Assembly (NCBI GenBank): GCA_963674475.2
Contig: CAXXFQ010000008.1
Location: 124,001-188,000 of the forward strand
Origin: CAXXFQ01 sp963674475
Lineage (GTDB): Bacteria > Planctomycetota > Planctomycetia > Pirellulales > Thermoguttaceae
Length of the DNA: 64,000 nt
Direction of reading: 5' to 3'
The position numbers were made by a program, and so were the translations under genes. The notes under the pieces were generated by a model that saw only the letters and a list, made by a program, of their open reading frames with translations, ran no database searches and was not told where the DNA came from. Positions 52,606 to 61,488 of the stretch are shown piece after piece. How positions within the stretch are numbered: the stretch's first letter is position 1; each line of letters begins with the position of its first letter.

Positions 52606-52800
52606 ATGCTCGTTTTGTCTCGACAACGCGACGAAAGTATCATTATCAACGATAACATTGTGGTGACGATCGTTGATATTCGTGGCGACAAAGTACGTAT
52701 AGGAATCGAAGCGCCCAAAGAGGTGCCGGTTCACCGACGGGAGGTTTATGAAGCGATCCAGCGCGAGAACCGTCGCGCGGCCGGATTGATCGAAACCTAG
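52606..52800 (+). CDS. csrA: Carbon storage regulator CsrA
   Basis: RNA-binding translational repressor of 64 residues. MLVLSRQRDESIIINDNIVVTIVDIRGDKVRIGIEAPKEVPVHRREVY matches CsrA at almost every conserved position, including the RNA-contacting LSR near the start and the VPVHR before the helix. AGGAG lies 7-8 nt before the ATG. It pairs functionally with FliW. Confidence 0.95.
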   Translation: MLVLSRQRDESIIINDNIVVTIVDIRGDKVRIGIEAPKEVPVHRREVYEAIQRENRRAAGLIET

Positions 52801-53195
52801 ACGCCGGTTATCCGAAGGCCATCTTTTCTTTTTGCGCCGGTTTTATACCAATTCTCATTTGAAACTGCGTGTTTTGCGACGGGTTTACCCTTCGGAAAAC
52901 AGGCTATTTTCATGCGGGTGGACGCACGGTTTCACTGTAGGACGCATGATAGAGCACACTTCACTTGAGTGTAACGTGCTCTTGGCGGCTTGAAGGAAAA
53001 GTGAAAAAATCGAACTTGGTTCCATTGTTGTACGCGCGACAACCGTGGATCTCTCCTGCTGCCGGTGAAACAATGTCATTTCATCTTAAATGCACGAGAA
53101 GGGCGTTGTTCCCACGGGACAATCTTGCGGGGGCACGAGTCGTTCTTTCTTGGTCCCACGTTGCCCCGGCCCGAGAGGTCCCAAACGGGGGTGAA
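52801..53195. other. Intergenic region between csrA and the phosphoesterase
   Basis: It holds copy B of the dispersed repeat at 52841-52935. The remainder has no recognisable gene, although frames are open on both strands. Confidence 0.4.
52841..52935 (+). repeat. Dispersed repeat, copy B
   Basis: TTTTATACCAATTCTC at its left end recurs inverted at 59432-59447. The core GGGTTTACCCTTCGGAAAAC, then AGGCTATTTTCATGCGGGTG, matches the inverse of copy A at 47520-47612. Confidence 0.7.
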
Positions 53196-53233
53196 TTGTA
53201 GACGCTTTCCGCTTGGATTATAATGGATCCAAG
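53196..53233 (+). promoter_or_regulatory. Promoter with palindromic operator candidate
   Basis: TTGTAG (53196-53201), 17 nt, then a perfect TATAAT (53219-53224). CTTGGAT at 53212-53218 and ATCCAAG at 53227-53233 form a perfect 7-bp inverted repeat around the -10 box. That is the place expected for a repressor site. It is 85 nt before the phosphoesterase gene. Confidence 0.5.
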
Positions 53234-53318
53234 CTGCAAGGGACCGCGCAGGGGGAACATTCTGCCTCTCGGTTGCCTTTGACGAAGAACTTTCTTTGCA
53301 GAAAGGCTCCGAGGATCG

Positions 53319-54176
53319 ATGCGTCAACCGATTACATCATTCCGTGACTCCCTCTTCCCCGTGTTTTGGGCTCTTTTACTGGTCGCCACGATTTTCGGCG
53401 GCGCGCTGGCGGCGGCGGAAAAGGCTGCTGATTGTCAATTTACCTTTGCCATGATGGCTGATGTTCAATACGCCGACAAGGCGCGGGTTGGAAATCGATT
53501 CTATCGCCGGGGAATCGAGACGATTGAAAAAGCGGCTGCCGAACTCAATCCGCGGAAACCGGACTTCGTCCTCCATTTGGGCGATATCATCGATGGGCAG
53601 AAGACGCTTGAAAAAACGCAAGACGATCTTCGGCAAATTCTCACGGCGTTCGACGCGTTCGACTTGAAGGTCCACCATGTCGTTGGCAACCATTGTCGCA
53701 ACGCGGGCCAGCCGCTTCTTGAAATGCTCGGCTTGAAGCGGGCTTATTACGACTTTACTCCGGCGGCGGGCTGGCGGATGATCGTCCTGGACGGGACCGA
53801 CGCAGGGTACGGCGTTTTAGGTAAAGAGCAACTGGTCTGGCTGGCCGAGGCTCTTGACCGGGCTCAAAAGCGGGGTGAGAAGGTGTTGGTCTTTTGTCAT
53901 TTCGCGCTCCTGAAAGGGGCGGCCGCGCACCACCGAATGAAGGAGCCGGAGCCCGTTTTGGCCCTCTTGGATCGACACCCGGAGGTGGTCGCCTACTTTG
54001 CCGGACATGATCATGCGGGTGGGTACACGGTTCGGAACCGGGTCTACCACTGGACGCTACACGGGATGGTCGACTATCCTGAACCGTTGACCTGCGCCAC
54101 GGTCGAGGTCTTTGCGGATCGGTTGGAAGTCACCGGACACGGGGCGATTCCCACCCGGACGCTTTCTTTTCAATGA
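53319..54176 (+). CDS. Exported calcineurin-like phosphoesterase (ADPRibase-Mn-like)
   Basis: A 285-residue metallophosphoesterase with an N-terminal signal segment (PVFWALLLVATIFGGALAAAE). The five metal-binding blocks are present in order: MADVQYAD, LHLGDIIDG, VGNHC, VFCHFAL and GHDHAGG. DVQYAD with FYRRGIETIEKA resembles manganese-dependent ADP-ribose/CDP-alcohol diphosphatase. GAGG lies before the ATG. Substrate is inferred from that resemblance only. The next gene starts 34 nt after its stop codon, so the two may form an operon behind the promoter at 53196. Confidence 0.82.
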   Translation: MRQPITSFRDSLFPVFWALLLVATIFGGALAAAEKAADCQFTFAMMADVQYADKARVGNRFYRRGIETIEKAAAELNPRKPDFVLHLGDIIDGQKTLEKTQDDLRQILTAFDAFDLKVHHVVGNHCRNAGQPLLEMLGLKRAYYDFTPAAGWRMIVLDGTDAGYGVLGKEQLVWLAEALDRAQKRGEKVLVFCHFALLKGAAAHHRMKEPEPVLALLDRHPEVVAYFAGHDHAGGYTVRNRVYHWTLHGMVDYPEPLTCATVEVFADRLEVTGHGAIPTRTLSFQ

Positions 54177-54210
54177 ACTTCATGATTCCCCTTTGGCCTG
54201 GAAAAAACTG

Positions 54211-55272
54211 ATGCATAAAAATCGAACTAGGTTGGCTCTTTTGTTTTTCGGTCTTGTTGGGCTTATGGTGGTCGGATGTGGGGACGGTTCCTCGGCCAAA
54301 AGCGACGGAAAAATGACGATCGCCGTGATCCCGAAGGGGACGATGCACCAATTTTGGAAGTCGGTCGAGGCGGGGGTCCGACAGGCGGAGGGCGAACTTG
54401 GGTCGATCGAGGTCATCTGGAAGGGGCCGTTGCGGGAAGACGATCGGGAGAGTCAGATCAAAACGGTTGACGACATGATCACCCGAGGGGTCGACGGGAT
54501 CGTGTTGGCGCCGTTGGACGATACGGCCCTTCGAGGCGTCGTCCGGGAGGCGACCCGTTCAGGGATTCCGGTGGTCGTGATCGATTCGGCTTTGAAGGGG
54601 GACGATCATGTGAGTTTTGTGGCGACCGAGAACTATGCCGGTGGTCAGATGGCGGCCGACGCGCTTGCCGAGCGGCTTGACGGGAAGGGGAAAGTCGTCT
54701 TGTTGCGTTATATCGAAGGGTCGGCCAGTACGGGCAACCGGGAGCAAGGGTTTTTGGACAAGATCAAGGAGTACTCGGAGATCGAGGTCGTTTCGTCGAA
54801 TCAGTACGGCGGCCCCGGGACCGAATCGGCTTACCAGGCGTCGGAAAACCTGTTGAGTCGATTTGACAACGGGGACGGGACCTTGGGTATCGACGGCGTT
54901 TTTGCGGTGAACGAGCCCTGTTCGTTCGGGATGCTTCGCGCGTTACAGGATACCGGTTACGCGGGCAAGGTGGCGTTTGTCGCCTTCGACGCGGGAGAGA
55001 AGCAGACCGAAGCGCTTAAGAACGGCCAGATCGATGCGATTGTCGTCCAGCGTCCGGCCAGGATGGGGTACCTTGGGGTCGAGACGTTGGTGAAGCATCT
55101 TCGAGGTGAGAAGGTTGAAAAACGGATTGACACCGGTTCGGTGGTTTGCACGAAGGCGAATATGGGCCAGCCGGAGGTTCAGGAGTTATTGAACCCGCCA
55201 CTGGCGGGCAGGGCCCGCGGCCGGACTGGCGTTGCCACGCCAACGACTAAACCCGCTTCCGTTAGGCGCTAG
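54211..55272 (+). CDS. Sugar ABC transporter substrate-binding lipoprotein (periplasmic-binding-protein 4/RbsB type)
   Basis: A 353-residue lipoprotein: LALLFFGLVGLMVVGC gives a lipobox with Cys at about residue 23. The body is a type I sugar-binding fold: IAVIPKGTMHQFWKSVEAG, VDGIVLAPLDDTALRGVVREA, GIPVVVIDSALKGDD, ENYAGGQMAADAL, LLRYIEGSASTGNREQGFLD and VFAVNEPCSFGMLRAL. The ligand is probably a pentose or hexose. No permease or ATPase gene is adjacent. The last 12 residues (342-353) are encoded by the composite repeat that starts at 55234, so the original C-terminus has been replaced or extended. The ATG at 54211 is the likely start; an upstream frame overlaps the previous gene. Confidence 0.88.
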   Translation: MHKNRTRLALLFFGLVGLMVVGCGDGSSAKSDGKMTIAVIPKGTMHQFWKSVEAGVRQAEGELGSIEVIWKGPLREDDRESQIKTVDDMITRGVDGIVLAPLDDTALRGVVREATRSGIPVVVIDSALKGDDHVSFVATENYAGGQMAADALAERLDGKGKVVLLRYIEGSASTGNREQGFLDKIKEYSEIEVVSSNQYGGPGTESAYQASENLLSRFDNGDGTLGIDGVFAVNEPCSFGMLRALQDTGYAGKVAFVAFDAGEKQTEALKNGQIDAIVVQRPARMGYLGVETLVKHLRGEKVEKRIDTGSVVCTKANMGQPEVQELLNPPLAGRARGRTGVATPTTKPASVRR

Positions 55273-55423
55273 TATCGGTACCAGCGACCAGCGGGAGCGG
55301 ACAAGTATTATCGGTGCGGTAGCACCAAGAAAAAAGTTTTTGAAGGGGAGTATGAGGGGAAACCATTTTCAAAATGTTTCCCCTCATTAAATAAAAACAG
55401 GTGGCGGCAACGCCGTCACTCCC
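55234..55423 (+). repeat. Composite dispersed repeat, full copy (a-b-c-d)
   Basis: Module a (55250-55300) is a hairpin: CCCGCTTCCGTTAGGCGCT opposite AGCGACCAGCGGGAGCGG. Module b contains ATCGGTGCGGTAGCACCAAG and AAGTTTTTGAAGGGGAG. Module c (55354-55385) is a near-perfect GAGGGGAAA...TTTCCCCTC hairpin. Module d is ACAGGTGGCGGCAACGCCGTC. This is the most complete copy in the window. Confidence 0.85.
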
Positions 55424-55473
55424 TTATCCCTTATTTCTTTATTTTGATTCTGTATCAAAGTATTTTTATTCAC

Positions 55474-55575
55474 GCCACGCCAATAAAAAAACCCGCTTCC
55501 GTTGAACGCCGATATCGATATCAGCGACCAACGGGAACGGGCAAGTGCTATCGGTGCGGAAGCACCAAGTAAAAA
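55474..55575 (+). repeat. Composite dispersed repeat, modules a-b
   Basis: A direct repeat of 55234-55335 at an offset of exactly 240 nt, beginning GCCACGCCAA and ending AGCACCAAGTAAAAA. It ends one base before the 3' end of tRNA-Leu. Confidence 0.85.
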
Positions 55576-55576
55576 G

Positions 55577-55661
<85 letters not shown>

Positions 55662-55748
55662 GAAAAATTATTTTTGATTCTCATTATCGGTCGAAAGCGC
55701 TCTCGCAAATGACCGATTTTCCTTATTTTAATCAGCTTTGGGCGTTCG

Positions 55749-57368
55749 TCAAGGGGTTCGACGGAGAATCAAGATAGCCCGATCGTCTTGGTTGGGGTCG
55801 GCCGCATGGGCTTCGAGCCGGTCGCAGGCCAACGCCAGTAGGTCTTTCGTGCTGGCCGTTTCGAGTGTTTCTTGGAGCGGAATGGCCAGACCGGCCTCTT
55901 CCAGCGGTTGGCCCAGATGGTCCCGGGCTCCAAAGACCCCTTCGCTGAAAACGACCAACGCTTCGCCCGGTGCCAGATCGACGATCTGTTCTTGAAAACC
56001 GGCTTCGGGGCTGATCCCGATCGGCTGGCCCGGCTGAGACAGCAGTTCCCACCCGTCGCGACGCAGGGCGACGACGGCCACCTCTCCGGCCGAGGCGAAG
56101 CGGATCTCGCCTTGAGACGGGCCGAGACTCCCACAGAACAGATTCACCTCTCGATCGCCGGCCGAATCGGTCCAAAGGGTCAGGTTCAGTTGCGAGAGGA
56201 TCGTGGTCGGGTCTTCGTGGTATTGGGTATGGGCTCGCAAGGCCGACTTGACCGCGCTGGCCGTCAGGGCCGCGTCGATCCCGTTGCCCGACGCGTCGCC
56301 CAGGGCGAGAGTGATACGTCCGGAGGGGCTGCAGAACCAATGGTAAAAATCGCCGCCGACCGAACTGGCCTGTCGACTCCAACCGGCCATTTCCCAACCG
56401 TTGACCAACGGCGGAACACTCGGCATCCCGCCCCGTTGCCACTGTTGGGCGGCGGCCATTTGTTCTTTGATTTTGGTGTTTTGGACTCCCTCGTTCATGA
56501 GCATCTCGCGCTCGAGGTCCGAGGCGATTCGTCCGGCGACGACCTCGGCCATCCCCGTTTCGGTGTCGGTAAAATCCCGTTTGCGTCGAGAGAAGATCCA
56601 GATGGTGCCGAGGATCGTGGTTGGCGTCGAGACGGGGACGCAAACGGCCGAGGAGAAATCTTCGGGCACGTTCCACAGTTTCATCACTTGCGGGTCGTCC
56701 AACACGACCGCGTGACCGAGCAGGGCTTCCAGATCGGCCAGCGATCCTTGCAACGGTCGGGCTGGATCGAGCAATCGACTTCTCGGCATTCCCCAACACG
56801 CACGCAGCTTCAACAGGCTGGTCCCCTCGTCCAAGAGGTAGAGTGCCGCCGCGTCGGCTCCGACCGCCTCGACTCCTCCTTGAAGGACCGTTTCGAGACG
56901 GACAGCCAGATGGTTTTTGCCCCCCTTGGCGTGAACCAACGGGACGCCGGCCGCCAGTTCGGCCTCGCGCTGCCAGAGGGCCCGTTGGTTTTCCAACAGC
57001 TCCTCGAACATGCGGGCAAACGATTCGGCCAGCGTTTGGGCTTCGTCGCGCGAGAGGGCATTTCGGGGATGGTCCACCGACGGGTCGTTTGGCTCGATCG
57101 GAGTGAGTCCCAAATAGCCGGGCGTCTCTTCGCCGGTCAATTTGATCTTACGCGACCATTGGAGCTCTTCGAACCGGTCGATCATCCGATCTTCGGGGAT
57201 CAGCTCCAGTGCCCACCCGGTCGTTCGACGGAAGGCGTCTTGGAAAAGCGGGAAACTGGTCGCCGCCTCGATTTCCGGGCGAACCACGACGGGGGTTTCT
57301 TCCGTATATACTTTCAAATGGGTGTTTGACGAAGGATCCAAGGATTCAACCTCTTCTGGGGTAGGCAT
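55749..57368 (-). CDS. GAF-domain SpoIIE/RsbU-type Ser/Thr phosphatase
   Basis: A 539-residue soluble protein. A helical region with the long coiled-coil-like LAESFARMFEELLENQRALWQREAEL lies at about 110-145. A GAF domain follows (about 150-290; VGADAAALYLLDEGTSLLKLRACWG, VCVPVSTPTTILGTIWIFS). A short linker (EQMAAAQQWQR) leads to a PPM/SpoIIE phosphatase domain (about 325-535), with SSVGGDFYHWF, LALGDASGNGIDAAL, FASAGEVAVVALR and QDDRAILILR supplying the metal-binding Asp residues. One usual Asp is altered (VVFSEGVFG where TDG is common). Such proteins dephosphorylate anti-anti-sigma factors; no partner gene is next to it. Confidence 0.88.
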   Translation of the reverse strand: MPTPEEVESLDPSSNTHLKVYTEETPVVVRPEIEAATSFPLFQDAFRRTTGWALELIPEDRMIDRFEELQWSRKIKLTGEETPGYLGLTPIEPNDPSVDHPRNALSRDEAQTLAESFARMFEELLENQRALWQREAELAAGVPLVHAKGGKNHLAVRLETVLQGGVEAVGADAAALYLLDEGTSLLKLRACWGMPRSRLLDPARPLQGSLADLEALLGHAVVLDDPQVMKLWNVPEDFSSAVCVPVSTPTTILGTIWIFSRRKRDFTDTETGMAEVVAGRIASDLEREMLMNEGVQNTKIKEQMAAAQQWQRGGMPSVPPLVNGWEMAGWSRQASSVGGDFYHWFCSPSGRITLALGDASGNGIDAALTASAVKSALRAHTQYHEDPTTILSQLNLTLWTDSAGDREVNLFCGSLGPSQGEIRFASAGEVAVVALRRDGWELLSQPGQPIGISPEAGFQEQIVDLAPGEALVVFSEGVFGARDHLGQPLEEAGLAIPLQETLETASTKDLLALACDRLEAHAADPNQDDRAILILRRTP

Positions 57369-57656
57369 GAAGGGGGATAATCGGTATTATTTATCTTTAG
57401 GTGACTTTTGAGTCTGAAACGCTTTTCCTAACTTTTCTTTTCATTCCCTTCGAGGGACACCTTTCGGTTGCCTTGGAAGGGCCTGCGCGTTCTTTTCCCA
57501 AAAAACTCGAAAAAAGAAAGCTTCTTTTCCCCATTTTCGAAACGGGAAGGTCTATGTTGTATCGGTAGTTGGGCGTAAAAACTCTCTATCTTATCTAGTT
57601 TTACATCGGACTACCGTCCTCCGTTCATTGAAATTAGTTCCTACGCCCGGAAAATT

Positions 57657-59399
57657 ATGACCGTCGTTTTTGCCCTGACCGTTGTTGGAATAGCTATGCT
57701 CGCCACGACCCTCATTCGTGGAACCTTACTTTGGGGGGTGGCAGGTTGGTTTGGTGTTCGGGATGTCCGGTTTCGGGCGATGCTAGCGGTAGCCGCCGGA
57801 GGGGCACTGGCTTCCGGGACGGTATTACTGGCACAATTGTTTTTACGCGATCGGACGACCCGCGGCCTTTTTGATTCGGAGATTGTTTCCATATTCGTCT
57901 TGTCCGCGATGGTCGGATCGATCTTTGTCCTGGGACTGGTCTGGGTGGTTGGGACGGTTCGACCGGGACGCGGTTTTTTATGGGTTGCCGCGGTTGAGGT
58001 GGTTTATTTAGTTTCGTTCTGTGGGCTCATGGTCTTGCTCTCCATGACGGTCGTCGGCACGCACACGGTCGAGGTCCAGGGGATGGTTCCCCTTTTGCAA
58101 GGGCCGAACCGGAGCTTTTATTGCGAAAATTGCAGTAAAACGTTTTTCTACGCGCTTTCGGAACGTCAGTTGGGGGAGGGAGACGAACCGGTTTTGCCCC
58201 GCTGTCCGAATTGCGGGACGCCCAAAAAGCCCGATGCGTTTGCGTCTGCTTCGGTCCATTTGGGCGATCGGGTCGCCTTCGATCGGCTTTCGCGGCCGAA
58301 ACGGTGGGACCTGGTCGTGTATCGAGCGCCGGGGGAAGGTTTGCGTCGGCGGACGGGCCGCGTGGTCGGCTTGCCGGGTGAGAAGGTGGAAATCTTCGAC
58401 GGTGACCTTTTTATTGACGGACGCCGTCTTCAAAAACTACCGAACGAGGCGTACGACTGTTGGCTCCCGCTTTACGACAACCATTTTTGGCCGCAAGATT
58501 TTAAAAAAGCCAAGTACGGCTGGCGACCGGTTAAGAACGGTTCCCCGGAACCGACCGATTCTGAAAAGTCGGCTGATTCTGAAAAGTCGGCCGAGTCGAA
58601 GAAGGGGACCGGCTGGTTTCGGACCGAACTGGGCTGGCTGTGCGACTCGCCGAAAGTCCCGTGTACCCTCCGTTATCAGGGGCCCCTTTCAAGTAGTCTG
58701 GCGTATAATCGGTTGCTCGAGACCAAGAACCGTCGCGAAGATTTGCAAGACGAGTTCCCCGCGTTGCACGATTTACGCGTCGTTGTCTGGACCAAAATCA
58801 TTCGGCAACAAGCGATTCTGACGTTTCGTTATCGTTTTCGCGGTCGAACGATTACCGCTTCGATCGGGCCCGGCGGTAAGGTATTGCTGCGGGTCATCGA
58901 TCCCGAGGGGAAAACGCTGGAGGAGCGTTCGAAGATCCGTTTTTTGGGAGAGCACAAGCGATTGGAGTTCACCGTTGCCGACGGGCAGGTCACCCTTCAA
59001 GACGGATGGCGTCTGGTGGCCCATCTCGATTTCGCACCCAAGGAGATTGAAGCGGCCCGACAAGAAGTTCGGAACCACGCGATCGGACTAACTGAAACGC
59101 CGCCCGAATTGGAACTGGAAGTACAAAAGGGGCTTTACCTCTTGTCTCGGATTCAGGTGCGAACCGACCTGTATTACTACCGCCCCGAGGAGCCGGTCCG
59201 TTTCGATCGCCTCGCGGAGAACTTTTCAAGGGAAGGCTCGGAGCAAACCGGGCGGTCCGGATACTGGCTGCTCAACGACAATTCAAGTCTGCCGGAGGTC
59301 GATTCTCGCTATTTTGGCCCGGTCGACGTGTCAGAAATCGAAGGGGTCGCCCGGTGGCGTTATTGGCCCTTCTGGCGGCGGCAAGGACTGGGGGAATAA
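57657..59399 (+). CDS. Signal peptidase I-like membrane protein lacking the catalytic Ser and Lys
   Basis: A 580-residue protein with about four N-terminal helices (residues 1-130). A region aligning with S26 signal peptidase follows. VEVQGMVPLL (139-147) sits where the nucleophile motif GSMxPTL should be, with Gly142 in place of Ser. Two zinc-type pairs (C156-C159, C183-C186) resemble the planctomycete insert. LGDRVAFDRLSRPKRWDLVVYR is clearly S26-like. TGRVVGLPGEKVEIFDGDLFIDG matches the KRxVGLPG box, but Gly234 replaces the Lys. A Ser/Lys tandem (DSEKSADSEKSAESKK) and a large beta-rich C-terminus (about 340-530) follow. It is probably a pseudoenzyme. Start codon ATG at 57657. Confidence 0.75.
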   Translation: MTVVFALTVVGIAMLATTLIRGTLLWGVAGWFGVRDVRFRAMLAVAAGGALASGTVLLAQLFLRDRTTRGLFDSEIVSIFVLSAMVGSIFVLGLVWVVGTVRPGRGFLWVAAVEVVYLVSFCGLMVLLSMTVVGTHTVEVQGMVPLLQGPNRSFYCENCSKTFFYALSERQLGEGDEPVLPRCPNCGTPKKPDAFASASVHLGDRVAFDRLSRPKRWDLVVYRAPGEGLRRRTGRVVGLPGEKVEIFDGDLFIDGRRLQKLPNEAYDCWLPLYDNHFWPQDFKKAKYGWRPVKNGSPEPTDSEKSADSEKSAESKKGTGWFRTELGWLCDSPKVPCTLRYQGPLSSSLAYNRLLETKNRREDLQDEFPALHDLRVVVWTKIIRQQAILTFRYRFRGRTITASIGPGGKVLLRVIDPEGKTLEERSKIRFLGEHKRLEFTVADGQVTLQDGWRLVAHLDFAPKEIEAARQEVRNHAIGLTETPPELELEVQKGLYLLSRIQVRTDLYYYRPEEPVRFDRLAENFSREGSEQTGRSGYWLLNDNSSLPEVDSRYFGPVDVSEIEGVARWRYWPFWRRQGLGE

Positions 59400-59584
59400 C
59401 GGTCACGGCTCGAGCGAACACCCATTTTGACGAGAATTGGTATAAAATGCTATTTTTGGTAGAATGGGTTCGCTCTGATTCTTCGGGCCGATCTGTTTCG
59501 ATTTTGTCGGGCCGATTCAGCCCGATTCGTCGGGCTTTTGGCAATTCGCTTTCCTCCGATTGAAGTGGAAAAGGTCCTTTTTTT

Positions 59585-61438
59585 ATGGTTCGATCCGAAC
59601 TGGCCCATCTGGAACTGCTGGCCGAAATCGACTCGCTCGGCCAGCGACTCGACGAGTGGTCTTCCGACGCGCCCGATTGGCCGCCCGCGCGGACCTGTCG
59701 GCTGTTGGTCGATCGGTTGCGGGAGCGGACCCGATTGCTTCGTCTTCGGCTCGAATCGCCGCTGGTCATTGCGACCATGGGCGGAACCGGGACCGGCAAA
59801 AGCACCCTGGTCAATGCGCTGGTCGGGGAGGAGGTGGTCCAGTCGGGCCGACAACGGCCGACCACGGTCCGTCCGACCATGATCTGTCGATCGTCGATTA
59901 CGCCCGAGTTGTTGGGGATCGATCCGGCCGAGGTTCGACGGGTGACCCGTGAGTTGCCGGCGCTGGAGAATTTGGTTTTGATCGATTGTCCCGATCCGGA
60001 CACGGCCGAAGAAGACGAATCGGACGAATCGAACCTGGTTCGGCTGCGTCAGATCTTGCCGCATTGCGATCTGCTTTTGGTGGCGACCACCCAACAAAAA
60101 TATCGAAGCGCCCGGGTGGCCGACGAGTTGGCGCAAGCGGCCCGTGGAGCTCGATTGGTTTTCGTTCAGACGTTTGCCGATTTGGATCAAGATATTCGCG
60201 AGGACTGGCGACGCCTTTTGGGCGCCGACTATGAATCGGGCGATTTGTATTTTCTCGATTCGGTTTCGGCGCTCGCCCGGTCGCGAGCCGGAGAGCCGCC
60301 CGAAGGGGACTTCGCCCGGTTGTTGGACCTTTTGACCCGCTTGCTGGCCGGGTCGGCTTCGGAGCGGATTCGGCGGGCCAACTTTCTCGACCTGCTCGAC
60401 GAAACGCTTCAGGCGTGCGAAAAACGGATCGACGAAGGGGCTGCCTCGTTCGAGTCGCTCCACGAGGCGATTGAAGAACAACGGCTCCGACTGGCCACTC
60501 GGCTGGCCGGTGGGGTCCGTGAAGAAATGCTCCACAACCGTCGGTCGTGGGAACACCGGTTGTTGGAAAAGGTGGTCGCCGATTGGGGCTTGAGCCCGTG
60601 GTCGTTGGTATTGCGGCTGTATCAGGGGATTGGCAATCTGGCTTCGGGGACCATGTTCATGCGAGCCCGGACCCCGGCTCAGATGGCCCTTTGGGGCACG
60701 GTTGCCGGAACCCAGGCGGTTCGCAAACGTTTGCGAGGGCGGCGGGCCGATTCCCGTTTGTCCAAGGTGGTCGCCGGCGGTTGGAGCGAGGTCGAGCTGC
60801 GCGAGGCGGCGCTGGTGCTCGACGGACATGCCGACGAGGCCCAACTGGATCGGGAAACGGTCCAACTCGATACACTTTGCGGCGAGGCCGATCGGGCGGC
60901 CGGGGAATTTGTCTCTCAAACGGCCGAGGAGGTTGAATCGCTCTTGGGGCGACTCGCCCGACGTCATACCGGTCCGGTCTTGCGATGGACCTACGAAACG
61001 CTTTTCGGCGCGATGCTCGTTCTGCTGTTGGTCCGGCTGGGCAAAAATTACTTTTGGGACTCGTGGTTCGAGGGGAGTGCGCCGGTTTACGGGTTGGATT
61101 TTTATCTATCGTCGCTGTTTTGGCTGGTCTTGTGGAGCGGTCTTTTGGTCTGGTCGTTCACGGCCCGGCTGCGACGCGGTTTGCGTCAAGAGATCAACCG
61201 TTTGTCGGAAAACTGGGCCGGCCCCCAACCGGCCCGTTTGATCTTCGGTCGACTCGAGGCGGCCTGCGCCAAAGTCGAGCATTATCGCTTCCGACTCAAG
61301 CAGCTTCAACGTCAGGTGTCCGAACTTCGCCGGACGGTCGGTCAAGGCGGGCTTCCGTTGGGCCATCGACGCGGCAATGGCCCTGGGACGCCGGTTGATT
61401 CGAAGGGATCGACTTCCGCCCGGACGTCGGCCGACTAA
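59585..61438 (+). CDS. Membrane-associated dynamin/Era-like GTPase
   Basis: A 617-residue protein. The G domain occupies about 55-260: P-loop GGTGTGKSTLVNALVG, switch I Thr in RPTTVRPT, and the G3-like LIDCPDPDT, with a Pro-Asp where DxxG is usual. The G4 position reads TFADLD rather than NKxD, so nucleotide specificity is uncertain. A helical middle (about 260-470) precedes two transmembrane helices near 485-505 and 525-545. The rest is a coiled coil (QEINRLSENW, RLKQLQRQVSELRR). Such proteins may shape or link membranes. It starts 186 nt after the signal-peptidase-like gene and is followed by the ligase gene after 51 nt. Confidence 0.8.
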   Translation: MVRSELAHLELLAEIDSLGQRLDEWSSDAPDWPPARTCRLLVDRLRERTRLLRLRLESPLVIATMGGTGTGKSTLVNALVGEEVVQSGRQRPTTVRPTMICRSSITPELLGIDPAEVRRVTRELPALENLVLIDCPDPDTAEEDESDESNLVRLRQILPHCDLLLVATTQQKYRSARVADELAQAARGARLVFVQTFADLDQDIREDWRRLLGADYESGDLYFLDSVSALARSRAGEPPEGDFARLLDLLTRLLAGSASERIRRANFLDLLDETLQACEKRIDEGAASFESLHEAIEEQRLRLATRLAGGVREEMLHNRRSWEHRLLEKVVADWGLSPWSLVLRLYQGIGNLASGTMFMRARTPAQMALWGTVAGTQAVRKRLRGRRADSRLSKVVAGGWSEVELREAALVLDGHADEAQLDRETVQLDTLCGEADRAAGEFVSQTAEEVESLLGRLARRHTGPVLRWTYETLFGAMLVLLLVRLGKNYFWDSWFEGSAPVYGLDFYLSSLFWLVLWSGLLVWSFTARLRRGLRQEINRLSENWAGPQPARLIFGRLEAACAKVEHYRFRLKQLQRQVSELRRTVGQGGLPLGHRRGNGPGTPVDSKGSTSARTSAD

Positions 61439-61488
61439 TCACCCCCGATTTTTTTAAACCATATCTGGATAAATTCGGTCCCCTTTTC

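Noticed and set aside
55872..57329. 485-codon frame opposite the GAF-SpoIIE gene
   Set aside because: Antisense shadow without motifs.
59450..60967. 505-codon frame opposite the GTPase gene
   Set aside because: Antisense shadow; the Walker motif and membrane helices are on the plus strand.
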